From Megasphaera sp. AM44-1BH (lineage in GTDB: Bacteria; Bacillota; Negativicutes; Veillonellales; Megasphaeraceae): a stretch of 64,000 nt of DNA. The stretch spans positions 35,030 through 99,029 of the forward strand of contig NZ_QSFA01000010.1 in NCBI RefSeq assembly GCF_003467125.1, given 5' to 3'. Shown piece by piece: positions 62,215 to 64,000 of the stretch. Each line of letters opens with the position of its first letter. Positions within the stretch are counted from its first letter, which is position 1. The position numbers and the translations under genes were made by a program. The notes under the pieces were generated by a model. That model searched no databases. It was not told the origin of the DNA and worked only from the letters and a program-made list of their open reading frames with translations.

Positions 62215-62535
62215 AAAAATGCCGGTTTGAAGCACCGTGTAGCATGGCGTCCCTATGAAGGGCCTTTTCGGCCCGCAAGGTGCTGACTGAAAGGAAGCGC
62301 AAGGCGGCCGCCGAAACGGACAGCAGAGATGAAGCTGTCAGCTCTGCTGACTGAAGGTTCCTTACATCATCCGAGTTCCAGTATCTGAGTCCGAGGATGT
62401 AGCACGTCGAACCGGCTGCATCACCATATGCGGAAAGCGGACTCATGATGGAACTCTGGATTTGAGTAAGAACCCTTCCGCCCTACCGGGCACCTTCCCT
62501 TCACAGGGACGGCAAAGATACCCTGTCCGTCGAAC
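62215..62535. repeat. Mosaic palindromic repeat cluster 9
   Basis: It contains GTGTAGCATGGCGTCCC, the AAGGAAGCGCAAGGC module, AGCTGTCAGC-TCT-GCTGACTGAAGG, CAGTATCTGAGTCCGAGGA, an end module (GCGGAAAGCGGACTCATG), GCCCTACCGGGC and CCTTCACAGGGACGGC. It follows the CBS gene. Confidence 0.85.
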
Positions 62536-62544
62536 CGGCTTCGT

Positions 62545-62579
62545 CAAACTTCAAACTCTAAACTTCAAACTCCAAACTA
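62545..62579. repeat. Heptamer tandem repeat (CAAACTN units)
   Basis: Five period-7 units: CAAACTT, CAAACTC, TAAACTT, CAAACTC, CAAACTA. Looser versions are at 3150-3190 and 18327-18355. Confidence 0.75.
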
Positions 62580-62605
62580 TCTTTTCCCGCCCTTCCCTCG
62601 CGCGG

Positions 62606-62673
62606 GCCAGTTCCTGTGACCGTGTTTGAGCGGGGGAGTCTCAAGCTCCCCGCTCTTCCCGGTCGGGACTGGC
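62606..62673. other. Nested stem-loop, non-coding
   Basis: Outer arms GCCAGT (62606-62611) and ACTGGC (62668-62673), a middle GACCG/CGGTC pairing, and inner GAGCGGGG (62628-62635) with CCCCGCTC (62648-62655). The 3' outer arm can instead pair with GCCAGT just after it (62675-62680). It may be part of a mobile-element end; no gene is seen. Confidence 0.5.
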
Positions 62674-62685
62674 TGCCAGTTTTGA

Positions 62686-62728
62686 GGGGGCCAGGTGTCC
62701 ACATTATATATATACCAATGTGGCCCCC
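62686..62728. other. Hairpin with GGGGGCC/GGCCCCC arms, possible IS remnant
   Basis: GGGGGC...CACATT pairs with AATGTG-GCCCCC across an AT-rich loop; TTTTGGACCCCTGTCATGAC follows. The style resembles noncoding ends of IS21-like elements, but no transposase is in the window. Confidence 0.35.
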
Positions 62729-62729
62729 T

Positions 62730-63180
62730 GTTTTGGACCCCTGTCATGACAGCATTTTCTAAAACTTCATATGTTGTAATTCTACTCCTACACGCTAAAT
62801 TTAAATCAATTTGTATTATCTAATTTCAATATCCATACTCAAAAATGCAAAAAAATTTAGCACATCGTCATAACGAGCCGCCGCCACTCTCATGCCATGT
62901 GTGTCTCCAAATAATTCTGATACCATCATTCTGCCCTATGATGGTATCAGAATTTTTTTCTTTTTAGTATTTTTTGTTTCAATTATGTAATTACATAACA
63001 TAATTATAACACGTAAAATGGAATATGTCAAAACAAGCAGTTAGTAATTCTTACTCTGCATCTCCTACAATTTTCATAGATACCTGTTCCAGATTTCCCG
63101 GTTCAATGGACGGCAGTCATGGGAAAAAGTACTGCAAAGATTGATAACATCCCTAAATCCCGATAAATTGTGTAGTAAAT
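62730..63180. other. AT-rich non-coding region
   Basis: No gene is visible between the hairpins and the antitoxin promoter. It holds one strong terminator-like hairpin (62912-62960) with no obvious gene in front of it. Confidence 0.5.
62912..62960 (+). terminator. Orphan terminator
   Basis: AATTCTGATACCATCAT and its mirror form a 17-bp stem with a 7-nt loop, followed by TTTTTTC. No open gene precedes it, so it may mark a deleted gene or a short RNA. Confidence 0.8.
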
Positions 63181-63185
63181 GTAAA

Positions 63186-63232
63186 GCATTATCATGCATT
63201 ATGTTGCATTTTTCTTTTTTATGAATTATAAT
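63186..63232 (+). promoter_or_regulatory. Antitoxin promoter with operator-like direct repeats
   Basis: TTGCAT (63204-63209) and TATAAT (63227-63232) are 17 bp apart. Three direct repeats GCATTWT start at 63186, 63196 and 63206 (exact 10-bp spacing), ending on the -35, and ATGCA/TGCAT (63194-63198, 63205-63209) forms an inverted repeat. This suits binding by a ribbon-helix-helix antitoxin. Confidence 0.6.
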
Positions 63233-63265
63233 TGAATTGATAAGCGAAGAAAGAGGTGAGTTGTA

Positions 63266-63547
63266 ATGGCTACTGCTAACATCAATGTCCGAGTAGACGA
63301 AAATCTAAAAAAAGAGGCCGAAGGATTGTTTAATGACCTAGGATTGAATATGTCTTCAGCCATCACCATGTTCTTAAAAAGTGCCGTCCGGTACGATGGA
63401 ATTCCCTTTGACGTCCGTCGTAATTCATTCAATGCAGAAACCCGCAACGCTCTGGCTGAATATGATGAAATGAAAACACATCCAGAAAACTATAAACGGT
63501 ATCATAGCTTCTCAGACTTAGTAAAGGATGTAGATAATGAAGCTTGA
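63266..63547 (+). CDS. RelB/DinJ-family antitoxin
   Basis: The protein has 93 residues. The N-terminal ribbon-helix-helix (ATANINVRVDENLKKEAEGLFNDLGLNMSSAITMFLKSAV) is typical of DinJ/RelB; the C-terminal half (ALAEYDEMKTHPENYKRY) is the toxin-binding arm. AGAGGTGAG precedes the ATG. Its end overlaps the start of the toxin gene by 11 nt. Confidence 0.92.
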   Translation: MATANINVRVDENLKKEAEGLFNDLGLNMSSAITMFLKSAVRYDGIPFDVRRNSFNAETRNALAEYDEMKTHPENYKRYHSFSDLVKDVDNEA

Positions 63548-63802
63548 TATTATTGCCTCCAACAGATTCAAAAAAGATTTAAAAGTCGCTAGAAAACGAG
63601 GTCTGAATCTGAAAAATTTAGAAACTGTTGTAGAAGCATTGGCAAACCAGATTTCTCTTGATGCCAAATACCGTGATCATGCACTTACGGAAAATTTCGT
63701 GAATGTCATATTGAACCTGACTGGATTCTGATATACCGGCAGGATTTTAACGCGTTAGAACTATTTCTTTTTCGCACAGGGTCTCATTCTGATCTATTTT
63801 AA
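63537..63802 (+). pseudogene. YafQ-type mRNA interferase toxin, frameshifted
   Basis: The first 50 codons (MKLDIIASNRFKKDLKVARKRGLNLKNL ... YRDHALT) fit the YafQ/RelE fold. The open frame then reads LTENFVNVILNLTGF and stops at 63731, but from about 63689 another frame continues the family sequence: GKFRECHIEPDWILIYRQDFN ... LFLFRTGSHSDLF, ending at 63802. Loss of one base near 63688-63690 (probably a G from a GGG) explains this. With it restored the product would have 88 residues, the usual YafQ length. The catalytic C-terminal part is lost, so the toxin is inactive unless read by frameshifting. Confidence 0.85.
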
Positions 63803-63904
63803 TATTTATAATTTGTTGTTCTGCTCTATACTCATCGGCTTATGGTCATCATATAATAGCCTCACTTTGAATGAAAAAAATATAGCACATATCATTTCCA
63901 AATT

Positions 63905-63952
63905 AAAACTGCTCACAAAGCCCATTACATCAGGCCTTGCGAGCAGTTTTTT
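63905..63952 (+). terminator. Terminator downstream of the antitoxin/toxin pair
   Basis: AAAACTGCTC-A-CAAAG pairs with CCTTG-C-GAGCAGTTTT and is followed by TTC with extra T residues. Confidence 0.75.
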
Positions 63953-64000
63953 CTGGTATTAGTCCAGATTTTGTGGTGTGGTCACCCCTAGTCCAATTTT

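Noticed and set aside
63800..64000. Complete insertion sequence at the right edge
   Set aside because: The last ~50 bp (GTGTGGTCACCCCTAGTCC) resembles an IS21-like non-coding end, but no transposase or paired terminal repeat lies in the window.

Overview
The window looks like chromosome from a Megasphaera-type member of the Negativicutes (Veillonellales), a Firmicute with a Gram-negative envelope. The genus is inferred. Outer-membrane markers (an SLH-domain porin, two YadA-type trimeric autotransporters, several SLH proteins) sit beside Firmicute-style gene blocks (walJ-htrA-rlmH, ruvCAB-queA-tgt-yajC-secDF, a CIRCE heat-shock operator, strong AGGAGG ribosome-binding sites). Most genes are GC-rich. 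The accessory stretches around 34.1-34.3, 40.4-41.4 and 62.7-64 kb are AT-rich.

Layout. 1-0.9 kb: start of an SLH porin. 1.1-3.2 kb: islands of palindromic mosaic repeats around a DUF559 gene. 3.2-16.7 kb: core metabolism and stress genes (HAD phosphatase, ackA, lipoprotein, tmcAL, gltS, Sel1 protein, clpB, two CBS proteins, deoC-walJ-htrA-rlmH), then tRNA-Ile and an Fsr-type transporter. 18.4-26.7 kb: one long leftward operon, ruvC-ruvA-ruvB-DUF2905-spoIID-queA-tgt-yajC-secD-secF. 26.8-30.5 kb: an AAA/PD-(D/E)XK protein, a MATE transporter and a small unknown protein. 30.6-40.4 kb: two related trimeric autotransporter adhesins, each with mosaic repeats and an inverted repeat at its 3' side. 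41-43.2 kb: a wrecked Rpn-nuclease locus carrying a duplicated, apparently structured element. 43.2-52 kb: rpmF-yceD, a nucleoside kinase, a DUF4143 ATPase flanked by three near-identical palindromes, an RseC-like protein, and galU with a large membrane-anchored unknown protein. 52.2-62.1 kb: a phosphatase, an SLH-protein operon, asparaginase, htpG with CIRCE, pckA with a small secreted protein, and a third CBS protein. 62.1-64 kb: repeats, hairpins and a RelB/DinJ antitoxin whose YafQ-type toxin partner is frameshifted.

How parts work together. clpB and htpG are chaperone genes whose promoters share a direct repeat of TTGAC at 8-bp spacing; htpG also has a textbook CIRCE. The SLH proteins probably tether the outer membrane to peptidoglycan, while the two adhesins project outward. 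Acetate kinase, PEP carboxykinase, glutamate uptake and asparaginase fit an amino- and organic-acid fermenter.

The most unusual items are the ~160-bp element at 41.6-42.4 kb, whose two divergent copies keep the same terminal stem and internal hairpin through paired base changes; the palindrome-bracketed ATPase; the post-barrel coiled-coil tails of the adhesins, which differ in length by exactly one heptad; and the broken toxin gene.
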